NCBI RefSeq assembly: GCF_000006685.1
Contig: NC_002620.2
Coordinates: forward strand, 515,205-579,204
Direction: 5' to 3'
DNA: 64,000 bases
From: Chlamydia muridarum str. Nigg
GTDB lineage: Bacteria; Chlamydiota; Chlamydiia; Chlamydiales; Chlamydiaceae
Below the pieces are notes generated by a model, which saw nothing but the letters and a program-made list of their open reading frames with translations, searched no databases and was not told the origin of the DNA. This document shows positions 36,811 to 50,076 of the stretch, in pieces; positions within the stretch are counted from its first letter, which is position 1, and each line of letters starts with the position of its first letter. The translations under genes were made by a program, and so were the position numbers.

Positions 36811-37575
36811 GTGTTTGCGTTCTTAACAAGCAAAAGAGTCGGTATTCTCCCCGCTAGATGGGGAAGCTCTCGCTTCCCTGGAAAACCTTTAGCAAAGATT
36901 TTAGGGAAAACCCTTATTCAAAGGTCCTATGAAAACGCCCTAACCAGTCGATCTCTCGATTGTGTTGTAGTGGCAACAGATGATCAAAGAATCTTTGATC
37001 ACGTCGTGGAATTCGGAGGACTGTGCGTGATGACTTGTGAATCGTGTGCTAATGGAACAGAACGAGTGGAGGAAGCTGTTTCTCAACATTTTCCTCAAGC
37101 TGAAATCGTTGTGAATATCCAGGGTGATGAACCCTGCTTATCTCCAAGCATCATAGATGGCCTTGTAGAAATGCTCGAAGGCAATCCCGCTATAGATATA
37201 GCTACACCCGTTACAGAAACAGTTGATCCTGATGCAATTTTAACCAATCACAAAGTAAAGTGCGTTTTCGATAAAACTGGCCGAGCTCTTTATTTTAGCA
37301 GAAGCGTTATTCCTAATAACTTCAAACGCTCAACTCCTATTTATTTACACATAGGCGTTTACGCTTTTAGAAGAGCTTTTCTTAGTGAATATGTGAAAAT
37401 TCCTCCTTCTTCATTAAGTTTAGCTGAGGATCTCGAACAGTTGCGAGTGTTGGAATCTGGTCGTTCTATCTATGTTCACGTCGTTCAAAATGCAACAGGA
37501 CCTTCAGTAGATTATCCCGAAGATATATCCAAAGTGGAGCAGTACTTATTATGTCCTTCAAAAGTATCTTTTTGA
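36811..37575 (+). CDS. kdsB: 3-deoxy-manno-octulosonate cytidylyltransferase (CMP-KDO synthetase)
   Basis: The protein has 254 residues from a GTG at 36811, which sits behind a strong AAGGGGGTG ribosome site. The ATG at 36748 would add 21 residues that the family lacks. KdsB activates KDO with CTP for chlamydial lipooligosaccharide. The nucleotide-binding motif [13 protein letters not shown] is at about 14-26 and the metal/CMP motif NIQGDEP follows mid-protein. The gene overlaps the start of pyrG by 25 bp, a fitting arrangement because PyrG makes the CTP that KdsB uses. Confidence 0.95.
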
Positions 37576-39161
37576 CCGGAGGCGTGGTTTCTTCTTTAGG
37601 GAAAGGGCTAACCGCGGCTTCTTTAGCTCTCCTATTAGAGAGACAAGGCCTAAAAGTCGCCATGCTTAAGTTAGATCCTTACTTGAATGTGGATCCTGGA
37701 ACCATGAACCCTTATGAGCATGGAGAGGTGTATGTTACTGATGATGGCGTAGAAACAGATCTTGACCTTGGGCATTATCACCGTTTTTCTTCCGTTCAGC
37801 TGTCCAAACATTCTACTGCTACCTCTGGGCAAATCTATACCCGAGTGATTACTAAAGAACGAAATGGGGAATTCTTAGGAAGTACAGTTCAAGTCATCCC
37901 TCATGTCACCAATGAAATTATCAATGTCATTCAAGCATGTGCAGAACATCATAAACCAGATGTTCTTATTATAGAAATCGGAGGGACTATTGGTGATATT
38001 GAATCTCTTCCTTTTCTAGAGGCAGTAAGGCAATTTCGCTGTGAACATCCTCAGGATTGTCTCAGCATTCATATGACTTATGTCCCTTATCTAAAATCAG
38101 CAAAGGAAATTAAAACCAAACCAACACAACATTCTGTTCAAAATTTACGGAGTATCGGCATCTCTCCTGATGTAATCCTCTGCCGTTCTGAGGTGTCCCT
38201 TAGTTCAGAAGTGAAAAGAAAAATTAGCCTATTTTGCAACGTTCCAGAGAACGCTGTTTTCAATGCGATAGACTTAGAGAACTCCATTTATGAAATGCCT
38301 CTGCTCTTGGCTCGAGAAAATATTGTAGACTTCTTATTGTCCAAATTTGGTTTTTCGCCTAAATCCTTAGATCTTACTGATTGGCAAAATCTTGTAACGA
38401 CTTTGTGTGATGGGAATCGGCATCTTGTTCGTATAGGACTCGTTGGTAAGTATTTAGAACACAAAGATGCTTACAAATCAGTGTTTGAATCGCTCTCTCA
38501 TGCTTCCATCCCTGCAAACTGTTCCCTCGAGATAGTTCCTATTTCTCCTGAATCTGAAGCTCTTACTAATCAACTCTCTCAATGCGACGGCTGTTTAATT
38601 CCCGGAGGGTTTGGAACCAGAAGCTGGGAAGGGAAAATTGCTGCTGCGCGCTATTGCAGAGATAACAACATCCCTTGCTTCGGGATTTGTTTAGGAATGC
38701 AGGCATTAGTAGTTGAGTATGCAAGATATGCTTTAAGCCTTCCTCTTGCTAATTCCTTAGAAATGGATCCTAACACACCAGATCCTGTTGTCTGTATGAT
38801 GCAGGGGCAAGATACCATGATTAAAGGAGGGACCATGAGACTAGGCGCCTATCCTTGCCAAATTACGCCTAAATCTTTAGCCTTCGAAGCTTATAAGACA
38901 GATCTTGTCCAAGAACGTCACAGACATCGTTATGAAGTGAACCCTGCTTATGTAGATCTTCTACAAAAAAATGGATTAAGAATAGTGGGAGTTTGTCCTC
39001 AGGGAGATCTTTGTGAGATTATTGAAATCCCTAATCACAGATGGATGCTTGGTGTACAATTCCATCCTGAATTTTTATCAAAACTAGCTGCTCCCCATCC
39101 TCTTTTTGTAAAATTTCTTAGCGCTGCTCTAGACTATTCTTTGGAGAAAGGTCGTGAATAG
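37551..39161 (+). CDS. pyrG: CTP synthase
   Basis: This 536-residue, full-length CTP synthase amidates UTP using ATP and glutamine. The N-terminal synthetase domain begins [14 protein letters not shown] and contains [10 protein letters not shown]. The C-terminal class I glutaminase has catalytic Cys380 (GICLGMQ) and a late FHPEF. The start codon lies inside the end of kdsB, so translation is coupled, and the end overlaps ruvX by 8 bp. Chlamydia imports most nucleotides, but CTP made here feeds RNA and lipid/LOS synthesis. Confidence 0.97.
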
Positions 39162-39600
39162 CATGAAACAAAAAGAGGCTTTTTTAGGAGTGGATTATGG
39201 GAAAAAACGTATTGGTCTAGCCTTTGCTAGCGCTCCTCTTTTGATCACGCTACCTATAGGAAGCATTAATACCTGTTCATCCCTTGCTTTAACAGCTCAA
39301 GCTCTTATTACTATTATTAAAGAGCGCGCTGTCACTACTGTAGTGTTTGGAAATCCGTTGCCCATGCAAAAAAGCTATGCTTCTAGCGTGCAGTCAGAAA
39401 TTCAGGAGTTAGCCGCGCTCGTTCGAGATATGACCTCTTTAGAGGTCATCCTTTGGGATGAGCGCCTGTCCTCAGCACAAGCCGAACGTATGTTAAAGAA
39501 CGATTGCGGTCTAAGCAGAAAACAACGTAAAAATTCTTCTGATAGTCTTGCTGCAACATTAATCCTTTCTAGTTTTTTAGATTCTCGCAAATTATATTAG
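39154..39600 (+). CDS. ruvX: Putative pre-16S rRNA nuclease YqgF/RuvX
   Basis: This 148-residue protein has an RNase H-like fold. The first acidic strand is FLGVDYGKKRIGLA, then WDERLSS-AQAERML and a late Asp (SSDSLAA). This is the YqgF family, implicated in 16S rRNA 5'-end maturation and formerly called a Holliday-junction resolvase. I keep the GTG start at 39154 because GGAG lies 7 bases upstream of it. The ATG three codons later would be 16 bases away. It overlaps pyrG by 8 bp as the last gene of the kdsB-pyrG-ruvX unit. Confidence 0.9.
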   Translation: MNSMKQKEAFLGVDYGKKRIGLAFASAPLLITLPIGSINTCSSLALTAQALITIIKERAVTTVVFGNPLPMQKSYASSVQSEIQELAALVRDMTSLEVILWDERLSSAQAERMLKNDCGLSRKQRKNSSDSLAATLILSSFLDSRKLY

Positions 39601-39715
39601 AGCCGGCTCATGATAAAGCCTGTGTTTAGGAAAGAAATCTTTTTAGGCACATATTCCTATTTTTGGTATCGTGGGCTTTTTCTTTAAAAATTAACACTCT
39701 ATATTAGGTTGTACC

Positions 39716-41239
39716 GTGGAAGAAATAAAAGAAATGGGGCCCACATTACCAGCCTGCCCTCCTTGTGTCATGGTTATTTTTGGGGCTACAGGAGACTTGA
39801 CTGCAAGGAAGCTTTTTCCCGCTTTATACAATTTAACAAAAGAGGGACGGTTATCTGAAAACTTTGTTTGCGTGGGATTTGCCAGAAGACCCAAATCTCA
39901 TGAGCAATTTCGTGAAGAAATGAGACAAGCTATTCAAAATTTCTCTCATTCATCAGAAATTGATATTCGTGTTTGGGAGAGCCTTGAACACAGAATTTTC
40001 TATCATCAGGCGAATTTTTCCGAAGCAGAAGGGTATTCTTCTTTAAGATCTTTCTTAGAGAGCGTGGATCAAAAATATGGGACAAAAGGAAATCGTCTTT
40101 TCTACCTCTCCACTCCTCCAGATTATTTCCAAGAAATAATCCGGAACTTGAACAGACACCAACTATTTTATCATGAGCAAGGAGCCCAACAGCCCTGGTC
40201 TAGGCTAATTATAGAAAAGCCTTTTGGAGTTGATTTACAAACTGCTCAAGAGCTTCAGCAATGCATTGATGCTAATATCAATGAAGAATCTGTTTATCGA
40301 ATAGATCATTATCTTGGGAAAGAAACTGTTCAAAATATTCTGACCATACGTTTTGCTAATACGCTATTCGAATCTTGTTGGAACTCTCAATATATAGATC
40401 ATGTACAGATTAGTGTTAGTGAATCGATTGGTATAGGCTCTCGAGGGAACTTTTTTGAAAAGTCTGGCATGCTAAGGGATATGGTGCAAAATCACCTGAT
40501 GCAATTACTGTGTCTACTTACTATGGAGCCCCCTTCTGAATTTTCTTCTGCAGAGATCAAAAAAGAAAAAATTAAGATTCTAAAAAAAATCCTTCCTATT
40601 CGAGAAGAAGACGTAATTCGTGGTCAATATGGTGAAGGAGTTGTGCAAGGCGTTTCTGTTTCTGGCTACAGAGAAGAAGAAAATGTTGATCCAAATTCTT
40701 TGGTAGAAACTTACGTAGCCTTGAAATTATTCATTGATAATCCTCGCTGGAAAGGGGTTCCTTTTTATTTACAAGCAGGGAAACGTCTTCCTAAAAGGAC
40801 AACGGATATTGCCGTTATCTTTAAAAAATCTAGTTACGACTTGTTTAATTCAGAAAATTGCCCTCTGTGCCCTTTAGAGAATGATTTGCTCATCATCCGC
40901 ATTCAACCAGATGAAGGAGTTGCTCTACAATTTAACTGCAAAGTTCCAGGGACAAATAAACTCGTTCGTCCTGTGAAAATGGATTTCCGTTACGATAGTT
41001 ATTTTAATACAGTTACTCCAGAAGCTTATGAACGATTGTTGTGTGATTGTATCCTTGGCGATAGGACCCTTTTCACTAGCAATGAAGAAGTCTTAGCATC
41101 TTGGGAACTATTTTCTCCCTTATTGGAGCAATGGTCTAAGATCCGTCCCATTTTCCCTAATTATATTGCAGGATCTTTGCGCCCGCAAGGAGCTGATGAG
41201 CTATTATCTAGAGATGGAAGAGCATGGCGTTCTTACTAA
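39716..41239 (+). CDS. zwf: Glucose-6-phosphate 1-dehydrogenase
   Basis: This 507-residue enzyme starts the oxidative pentose phosphate pathway, making NADPH and 6-phosphogluconolactone. The NADP-binding motif is IFGATGDLTARKLFPAL near the N-terminus. The substrate/catalytic motif is YRIDHYLGKE at about 194-203, and IIEKPFG is also present. Length is normal. The start is GTG at 39716, with an AGG about 7 bases before it. The next gene, pgl, catalyses the following step and starts 22 bp downstream. Confidence 0.96.
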   Translation: MEEIKEMGPTLPACPPCVMVIFGATGDLTARKLFPALYNLTKEGRLSENFVCVGFARRPKSHEQFREEMRQAIQNFSHSSEIDIRVWESLEHRIFYHQANFSEAEGYSSLRSFLESVDQKYGTKGNRLFYLSTPPDYFQEIIRNLNRHQLFYHEQGAQQPWSRLIIEKPFGVDLQTAQELQQCIDANINEESVYRIDHYLGKETVQNILTIRFANTLFESCWNSQYIDHVQISVSESIGIGSRGNFFEKSGMLRDMVQNHLMQLLCLLTMEPPSEFSSAEIKKEKIKILKKILPIREEDVIRGQYGEGVVQGVSVSGYREEENVDPNSLVETYVALKLFIDNPRWKGVPFYLQAGKRLPKRTTDIAVIFKKSSYDLFNSENCPLCPLENDLLIIRIQPDEGVALQFNCKVPGTNKLVRPVKMDFRYDSYFNTVTPEAYERLLCDCILGDRTLFTSNEEVLASWELFSPLLEQWSKIRPIFPNYIAGSLRPQGADELLSRDGRAWRSY

Positions 41240-41261
41240 TTGATTTTGCGAGAGGTGTTAC

Positions 41262-42032
41262 ATGGCTACCCTTATTAGCTTAAATGACGCGAATAGAATG
41301 CTTATTGCTGAATCTCAGGAAGATTTTTTACAAATCGCATGTTACGATTGGATTTCTACAGCAAATAAAGCGATTCAGAAACGCGGAGCTTTCTATGTTG
41401 CTCTTTCCGGAGGAAAAACTCCTTTACAAATCTTCCAAGAAATCGTTAAAAAACGTGCTGCTATTTCGGATTGTTCAAAAATTTTTGTTTTTTGGGGAGA
41501 TGAACGTGCAAGTGAAGATACAGAAGCCGGCAGTAATTATTTAAAGGCTATGGACATCTTAAAATGGCTACGTATTCCTGATACACAAATCTTTCGTATG
41601 GACACAGCGAATCCCAAGGGAGATGAAATTTATGAAAATCTTATCCGAGAGCATGTTCCTGATACCATTTTTGATATGGTCATGCTTGGGGTTGGTGAAG
41701 ATGGGCATACCCTTTCTCTTTTTCCAGGGACTGCCGCGTTAGAAGAGAAAGATCGTTTGGTGGTTTTCAATGAGGTCCCCCAATTACAAACTCGTCGGAT
41801 GACCTTAACCTTTCCGATTGTTCGGCAAGCCCGTCATTTGGTTGCGTACATTCAAGGAACTGCTAAACAAGATCTTTGTCATAAGCTGTTACATCCTTTA
41901 GGAAGAGATACCTTTCCTATAGAGCGAGTAGGGACTCCTCTAAATCCTCTGCAATGGGTATTGTCATCTGATTGTTGTAGAGCGGCGGATCTTGCAGATA
42001 TTCCTGCAGAATGTAAATTAGAAATGTTTTAA
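41262..42032 (+). CDS. pgl: 6-phosphogluconolactonase (DevB type)
   Basis: This 256-residue member of the glucosamine-6-phosphate isomerase/6-phosphogluconolactonase fold has LSGGKTP near the N-terminus, FWGDER, and the family signature GVGEDGHTLSLFPG. It hydrolyses the lactone made by Zwf. The ATG is preceded by GAGAGGTG. The 3' end overlaps the convergent holB by 4 bp, so the two operons meet without a spacer and no separate terminator is visible. Confidence 0.93.
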   Translation: MATLISLNDANRMLIAESQEDFLQIACYDWISTANKAIQKRGAFYVALSGGKTPLQIFQEIVKKRAAISDCSKIFVFWGDERASEDTEAGSNYLKAMDILKWLRIPDTQIFRMDTANPKGDEIYENLIREHVPDTIFDMVMLGVGEDGHTLSLFPGTAALEEKDRLVVFNEVPQLQTRRMTLTFPIVRQARHLVAYIQGTAKQDLCHKLLHPLGRDTFPIERVGTPLNPLQWVLSSDCCRAADLADIPAECKLEMF

Positions 42033-42901
42033 CATCCTTTTCGATTGCGGATAGCTGTCCTTTGACGATTTCTAAAAGACCATAACTGCAAAGACATCCA
42101 TTCTAGACAGCTTGACGCGGAAGAGTATGTATCAAGAGCTTGCACAGCCCGAGTAATAATTGAAAGAACCTCTTCCAGGGGATATACCGGCATAGTTTTT
42201 ATCTCATCTAAAAAATCCGGATAGGTAAGTAGAGACTCTGGCATCTTCTTGGCCAAGAAAAACCGATCCCTGAATAACTGCAAAAGAACGGTTAACATGG
42301 CTTTTGTTTTATCTCGAAGCACTTGCTTATCGTCATCAGGTGCTCCTTTTACCCTAGATCCCACTCGCATCACAGATTCTTTACCTTTTGCTAAGCTGAT
42401 TAAAAATGAGATGTCTTTCTTATCAATTAAATCCCTTTTTTCTAAAGGAATATGGAATGACACGCATCTAGATCGAATGGTGGGCGGCAACCTCTGTGGA
42501 AGTGCTGAAACGAGTATAAATATACTGTAATACGGAGGATCTTCTAAAAGTTTTAAAAAAGCTGATATAGCGTCTAATGATATCCTGTCAGCTTCATAAA
42601 TAATATAAATTTTATAAGAGCTTTCATAAGGATGTATCCAGATATTTTTTCTAATAGCTCGAGGAGTCTCAATCGTGTGAAGACGTCCCTTCCCTTGAGG
42701 GGAATACTCGTAAATATCCGGGTGCAATCTATTTGCTATTTTATAAGAGGCATGCGGGGAGCCTTCTTTAAGAATTAAAGAAGCATACTCATATGCGCAA
42801 GTTGACAAAGTCGACAAATCTTGCCCATGCAAAATAATAGCAGAAGGAACCTTCTGATCGCGCACTCTTTGTATAAGAGCGTCCCAAGCAGAGCTTTCCA
42901 T
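42029..42901 (-). CDS. holB: DNA polymerase III subunit delta'
   Basis: This 290-residue clamp-loader protein resembles the delta' subunit. The N-terminus has IILHGQD in place of a working Walker A, as expected for delta', which does not bind ATP productively. The SRC motif appears in TIRSRCVSF, and LLEDPP corresponds to the Walker B region. It is the last gene of a minus-strand operon with tmk, the gyrase genes and dciA, a common bacterial pairing of tmk and holB. It begins 15 bp after tmk ends. Confidence 0.88.
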   Translation of the reverse strand: MESSAWDALIQRVRDQKVPSAIILHGQDLSTLSTCAYEYASLILKEGSPHASYKIANRLHPDIYEYSPQGKGRLHTIETPRAIRKNIWIHPYESSYKIYIIYEADRISLDAISAFLKLLEDPPYYSIFILVSALPQRLPPTIRSRCVSFHIPLEKRDLIDKKDISFLISLAKGKESVMRVGSRVKGAPDDDKQVLRDKTKAMLTVLLQLFRDRFFLAKKMPESLLTYPDFLDEIKTMPVYPLEEVLSIITRAVQALDTYSSASSCLEWMSLQLWSFRNRQRTAIRNRKGC

Positions 42902-42916
42902 CTCTCCCCCCCCTTT

Positions 42917-43528
42917 CTATATCAATGCTCGAATCTGTAAAAGAGCTTGATCGACAGATACCTCTGTTGGTAATAATGCATCTAAAATTTTATACCTGTC
43001 TGGGGATCTTTCTGCTAAAGAAATAAATCCTTCTCGAGCAGCCCGGTGAAAAGATGTGGGTTTTTGCTCAAACCTATCAAGATTCTTTTGACGAGTCTTT
43101 CTTAGCAACCCCTCTTTTTCTGGCAAATCCAATAAAAACGTGATGTCGGGAAGAAAAGGCTCATCCCCTACAACACGATAACATAAATCCGTAACGAAGG
43201 CCTCTCCTAGCCCCCCAGCAATTCCTTGGTATACAATAGTAGAATCATGAAAACGGTCACATATAACTGTTTTTCCAGATTCAAGAGCAGGCAATATTTT
43301 TTCTTGAATGTGCTGAGCTCGCGCTGCCAGAAACAGTAATAACTCCGCGTAGGAAGATATCTCCTGTGTTACATCCAATACAAGATCTCGAAGCTGCTCT
43401 CCAAGAGCACTCCCTCCTGGCTCCCTTGTTAAAACAACCTCTTTCCCTTCTTCCATTAAACGTTTAGAAAGTGCCTGTGTAAATTGGGTTTTCCCAGCAC
43501 CTTCTCCGCCTTCTACTACAATAAACAC
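42917..43528 (-). CDS. tmk: Thymidylate kinase
   Basis: This 203-residue kinase phosphorylates dTMP to dTDP. The P-loop [10 protein letters not shown] lies at about 6-15, the DR motif is VICDRFHDS, and LTREPGG binds substrate. The start is GTG, one base past the gyrA stop codon, so the genes are tightly coupled. Length and motifs are standard and no defect is seen. Confidence 0.95.
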
Positions 43529-43529
43529 T

Positions 43530-46031
43530 CTATTCCTCTACCGCATGTCCAACTTGGATGCTAACGCTTTCTTCTGTTTCTCCAGACTCTGTATTCACTG
43601 ATAATTTTTCCATAGCAACCAGAGTATCCCCTTCTCGAAGATTTACAAGACGAACTCCCTGAGTAGCTCTTCCCATTACCCGAACATCCTGCATATTGAT
43701 TCGGATAGCCTGCCCTTGAGCAGACATAAGCAATATACTATCAAAGTCTGTTACCGAAATAGCTCCTAATACATCTCCATTTCTTTGATTAATTAAGATA
43801 GAGCGAACGCCAACGCTACCTCGGTTAGTTTCCCTAAAATCACAAACTAAAGAACGCTTTCCGAATCCATTATCACAAACAACTAAAACACTTTGATCAT
43901 CTGTAACAACTTGACAACTGACCACAAAGTCTTCTTCATTCTTCAAAGAAACACCACGGACTCCTCGAGCTGCACGTCCCATTGGACGTACTTTATCATG
44001 AGGGAAGCGAACAGCCATTCCTAAACGAGTAAATAACATAACCTTTTCCTCGTCATTCACTATGTGACGAGCCGCAATAAGTTCATCGCCATCATCTATT
44101 TCTAATGCACGAATTCCTTTCTTACGTGGGCTACCGAAGGCATCTAAAGAGACTTTTTTAACCACACCTTTCTTCGTAGCTAAAAGGAGATATTCTCCTT
44201 GTTCGAAACGCTTCACATTAAGGACCGCAGCAACCTGTTCGCCAGGACGAATACCTTCTAAAAAGTTGATAATAGGCTTGCCTTTAGCACGTCGTTCTCC
44301 TTCAGGAAGTTGCCAAACTTTTAACCAGTAACATTGACCCATATTAGTAAAGATCAGCAAGTAATCTTTTGTTGATGCAGAATAAACTGCTTTCAAGAAG
44401 TCTGAGCCTTTCTTCATGTCAAACCCAGTCACTCCTTGCCCACCTCGTTTCTGCTCACGGAAAACTTTCACAGGCATACGCTTCACATAATCATCACCTG
44501 AAATAGTAATGATTACTGACTCGTCCGCAATGATATCTTCTATATCTCGAACATCTCCCGCATCCATTTCAATTGTGGTGCGTCGAGGAGTCTTATGAAC
44601 TTTATGTAATTCTTGAAGCTCTTCACGAATAATATCTTTGACAAGTTCTTCTTCTGCCAAAACTCTGCGATAGTAGGCGATCTTCTCTAAAAGCTCGTTA
44701 TACTCTTTCTGTACTTTGTCTATTTCTAAGCCAGTGAGTTGGTATAATCGCAATTCGAGAATGGCAAGAGACTGTGCTTCCGAAAAGCCAAACAATTCAA
44801 CCAATTGCTGCTTCGCATGCTCTTTGTTCGAGCTTTCACGAATAGTTTTGACCACTTCATCCATACAAGAAAGAGCTTTTAAAAAGCCTTCCAATATATG
44901 TGCGCGTGTTTCTGCTTTATTTAACTCGTAACGAGTTCTCCGTCGAATAACGTCCATACGATGACGGATCCAAGCAGAAATCATTCTATGGATACTCATA
45001 GTTCGCGGAAGATTTTTATCCAACGCTAACATATTAGCCCCAAATGTCACTTGTACATCCGTGAACTTATATAAACGATTGATAATGACTTCAGAAGATT
45101 CGCCTTTTTTCAACTCCAATACAACACGAATACCGTCTTTATCAGACTCATCGCGAACATCAGATATCCCTGTTAAAGTTTTTTCATTAATCAGTTCTGC
45201 TATCTGCTCAACTAATCGCGATTTATTTACGTTATAGGGCATTTCCGTGAGAATGATATTCTCCCGTTGCTTATCAGAGTTTTCCTCTACGTGTATACGA
45301 GCACGCAAACGTAATTTCCCTCTTCCTGTGTAATAAGTAGAACGAATGCCTTCCGTTCCACAAATAATTCCTCCGGTAGGGAAATCAGGACCAGGCATAA
45401 CTTCCAAAATTTCCTCAATAGAAGTTTGTGGGTTAGCTAAAACTAACAGCGTAGCTTCAATCAATTCTCCTAAATTATGAGGAGGAATATTAGTCGCCAT
45501 ACCTACAGCGATTCCTGAAGAACCATTACAAAGTAGATTAGGAAACTTTGAGGGGAAAACGACAGGCTCATACTTTGTTTCGTCATAGTTAGGGACCATG
45601 TCTACAGTATCTTTATCTAGGTCCTCTAATAAAAAGATCGAACTATGAGTCAACCGGGCCTCTGTATATCGCATCGCAGCAGCAGGATCTCCATCGATGG
45701 ATCCAAAATTCCCTTGACCGTCAACTAGCGGATATCGCATCGCCCAGTCTTGAGCCATTCGCACCAATGTAGGATAAATAACAGCCTCACCATGAGGGTG
45801 ATAATCCCCAGAAGTGTCTCCACAAATTTTTGCGCACTTTCTGTGTTTCGCTCCTGGAGTCAAATTCAATTGTTTCATAGCGTATAAAATACGCCGCTGA
45901 GAAGGCTTTAATCCATCCCTAACATCAGGCAAAGCTCGGGAAATAATTACAGACATAGAGTAGCGAAGGTAGCTCTCCTTCATCTCCTCTTCAAGATTTT
46001 TAGGGACGATGATTTCTTCTTTATTTAGCAT
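43530..46031 (-). CDS. gyrA: DNA gyrase subunit A
   Basis: This 833-residue gyrase A has the DNA-cleaving Tyr122 in [10 protein letters not shown] at the canonical position. The breakage-reunion domain is followed by a C-terminal wrapping domain with the GyrA-box-like segment [11 protein letters not shown], which supports gyrase over topoisomerase IV. The quinolone-determining region reads [10 protein letters not shown], giving Glu82 and Ala83 where E. coli has Asp82 and Ser83. It follows gyrB by 14 bp, with AGGAG about 12 bases before its ATG. Confidence 0.95.
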   Translation of the reverse strand: MLNKEEIIVPKNLEEEMKESYLRYSMSVIISRALPDVRDGLKPSQRRILYAMKQLNLTPGAKHRKCAKICGDTSGDYHPHGEAVIYPTLVRMAQDWAMRYPLVDGQGNFGSIDGDPAAAMRYTEARLTHSSIFLLEDLDKDTVDMVPNYDETKYEPVVFPSKFPNLLCNGSSGIAVGMATNIPPHNLGELIEATLLVLANPQTSIEEILEVMPGPDFPTGGIICGTEGIRSTYYTGRGKLRLRARIHVEENSDKQRENIILTEMPYNVNKSRLVEQIAELINEKTLTGISDVRDESDKDGIRVVLELKKGESSEVIINRLYKFTDVQVTFGANMLALDKNLPRTMSIHRMISAWIRHRMDVIRRRTRYELNKAETRAHILEGFLKALSCMDEVVKTIRESSNKEHAKQQLVELFGFSEAQSLAILELRLYQLTGLEIDKVQKEYNELLEKIAYYRRVLAEEELVKDIIREELQELHKVHKTPRRTTIEMDAGDVRDIEDIIADESVIITISGDDYVKRMPVKVFREQKRGGQGVTGFDMKKGSDFLKAVYSASTKDYLLIFTNMGQCYWLKVWQLPEGERRAKGKPIINFLEGIRPGEQVAAVLNVKRFEQGEYLLLATKKGVVKKVSLDAFGSPRKKGIRALEIDDGDELIAARHIVNDEEKVMLFTRLGMAVRFPHDKVRPMGRAARGVRGVSLKNEEDFVVSCQVVTDDQSVLVVCDNGFGKRSLVCDFRETNRGSVGVRSILINQRNGDVLGAISVTDFDSILLMSAQGQAIRINMQDVRVMGRATQGVRLVNLREGDTLVAMEKLSVNTESGETEESVSIQVGHAVEE

Positions 46032-46045
46032 GGCGATTCTGTCTC

Positions 46046-48813
<2,768 letters not shown>

Positions 48814-48873
48814 AACGCTCCTTCAATGTGTGCAAAGCGCACCTTTTTTCGCAGAATGCCTAGGAAAAAGGCT

Positions 48874-48903
48874 CTTATACTTGTTGCGAACTAAAAAAGT
48901 CAA
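48874..48903 (-). promoter_or_regulatory. Candidate sigma-66 promoter of the dciA-gyrase operon
   Basis: On the minus strand a TTGACT -35 (48898-48903) is separated by 18 bp from a TATAAG -10 (48874-48879), about 60 bp before the dciA start. Both boxes differ from consensus by one or two bases, which is good for Chlamydia. Confidence 0.6.
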
Positions 48904-48946
48904 AATATTAGCGTTAAATTCCAAGAATTTGAAACTTTCTTAGAAC

Positions 48947-49642
48947 TTAATCCTCTGAACTTGCGCGATCAGCGGATGTTTTACTTACAGACGTGTCGCC
49001 TAGTGTAGCAGGCAAAACTTTACAACAAAAACCATCTAAACGAACGAGTTCCCCCATTCGCCCTAAAGCAAACAATTCATCCCAAAGGCGAACTAAAGTC
49101 TGCCCTGGATTAACATTCCCCCTTCTCCCCATAGGACCTATCATCCCTACCTTAACAAGCTCAACCACACTATTCCCTACAGCAATGAACTTCGGAGTTT
49201 CAGCAGGTTTTGATCCTCTTTGTAAAATAATAGGACGGTGGCACCGCACTTCTTCCTGGCTAGATAAAGGCAGCTCAGGCTCATGAGAATAAACGGCTTG
49301 TTCAATAAAAGGTAATGTCGCCTCTTCTCGAATGGGCGAGCTTTCTAATACTTCCTGTTGTGTTTGAATCTTTTGTTGTCTTCGACCATACTGTGCGCGA
49401 CAAATTTCCATCAGCGCAAACAAAAAACCTGTAGCCAACAGAACTCCGCCAACTACCAGCGTTCCCAATCCAATAGACCACACACCACTAATAACCGCAA
49501 CAGCACAAGCTCCAATAGCAGCTAACACAGTTCCCAACACAATTAGAACCAATGCGACCTCTTTACGAGTCGCAATCACCTCAGGTATTCGATAACTAAC
49601 CTCACAAGATGACAAATTTTTCAGAGCACAGGATGAGTCCAT
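48947..49642 (-). CDS. Putative inclusion membrane (Inc) protein
   Basis: This 231-residue protein has a short cysteine-containing N-terminus and then a bilobed hydrophobic region of about 50 residues with two helices and a tight Gly-rich turn (about 28-80). A soluble, Glu/Gln-rich C-terminal domain of 150 residues follows. This is the classic topology of Inc proteins, which are type III secreted into the inclusion membrane with both ends facing the host cytosol. No enzymatic motif is visible. Its membrane part is similar to that of the next upstream gene, so they are tandem paralogues. It corresponds to CT192 by recalled order. Confidence 0.8.
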   Translation of the reverse strand: MDSSCALKNLSSCEVSYRIPEVIATRKEVALVLIVLGTVLAAIGACAVAVISGVWSIGLGTLVVGGVLLATGFLFALMEICRAQYGRRQQKIQTQQEVLESSPIREEATLPFIEQAVYSHEPELPLSSQEEVRCHRPIILQRGSKPAETPKFIAVGNSVVELVKVGMIGPMGRRGNVNPGQTLVRLWDELFALGRMGELVRLDGFCCKVLPATLGDTSVSKTSADRASSED

Positions 49643-49711
49643 AATCCCGACTATTCTTTATTAACAAAAAAAGAGAGCAAGGATCTTATACTTATTTGAG
49701 TATAAAGACAA

Positions 49712-49981
49712 TTACACTGTGCATTTTAAAGGACGAATTGCTAAAACTCCCAACAAGATCCCTACCGCCAATACAACTCCGGCAATAGCAAGTGCGATTA
49801 AACAAACAGGGGTCGCTCCACTGAAAATTGAGGCAACTGTTACAATTGCGGCTAAAGCAGCACCAAGGAAAATCATAGTTGTTGCCAGATCTTTTCGCGC
49901 CGTTATTATGTCTGACGCTAGGCATCTTAACTCCCTAGACGATAAATTTTGGGTCTGTGATGTGCTAACTGAACTACTCAT
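49712..49981 (-). CDS. Small putative Inc protein, paralogue of its neighbour
   Basis: The protein has 89 residues from the ATG at 49981, which follows GAGGGTGGGG closely. The ATG five codons upstream lacks such a site. It consists of a polar N-terminus of about 30 residues and a bilobed hydrophobic region ending almost at the C-terminus (ILLGVLAIRPLKCTV). ITARKDLATTMIFLG aligns with IATRKEVALVLIVLG of the downstream protein, so one is a duplicate lacking the cytosolic domain. A two-helix-only Inc could act as a membrane partner. That role is inference. Confidence 0.72.
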   Translation of the reverse strand: MSSSVSTSQTQNLSSRELRCLASDIITARKDLATTMIFLGAALAAIVTVASIFSGATPVCLIALAIAGVVLAVGILLGVLAIRPLKCTV

Positions 49982-50076
49982 AATCCCCACCCTCATTTCT
50001 TTTATTTTTTAAGAAAAAGAGGGATTATTTTAACAGTTTTTAATTAAAAAATAAACAACAAACTAAATAAATTAAT

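Noticed and set aside
42029..42032. Hidden terminator or gene between pgl and holB
   Set aside because: The two genes overlap by 4 bp tail to tail, leaving no room for a separate element.
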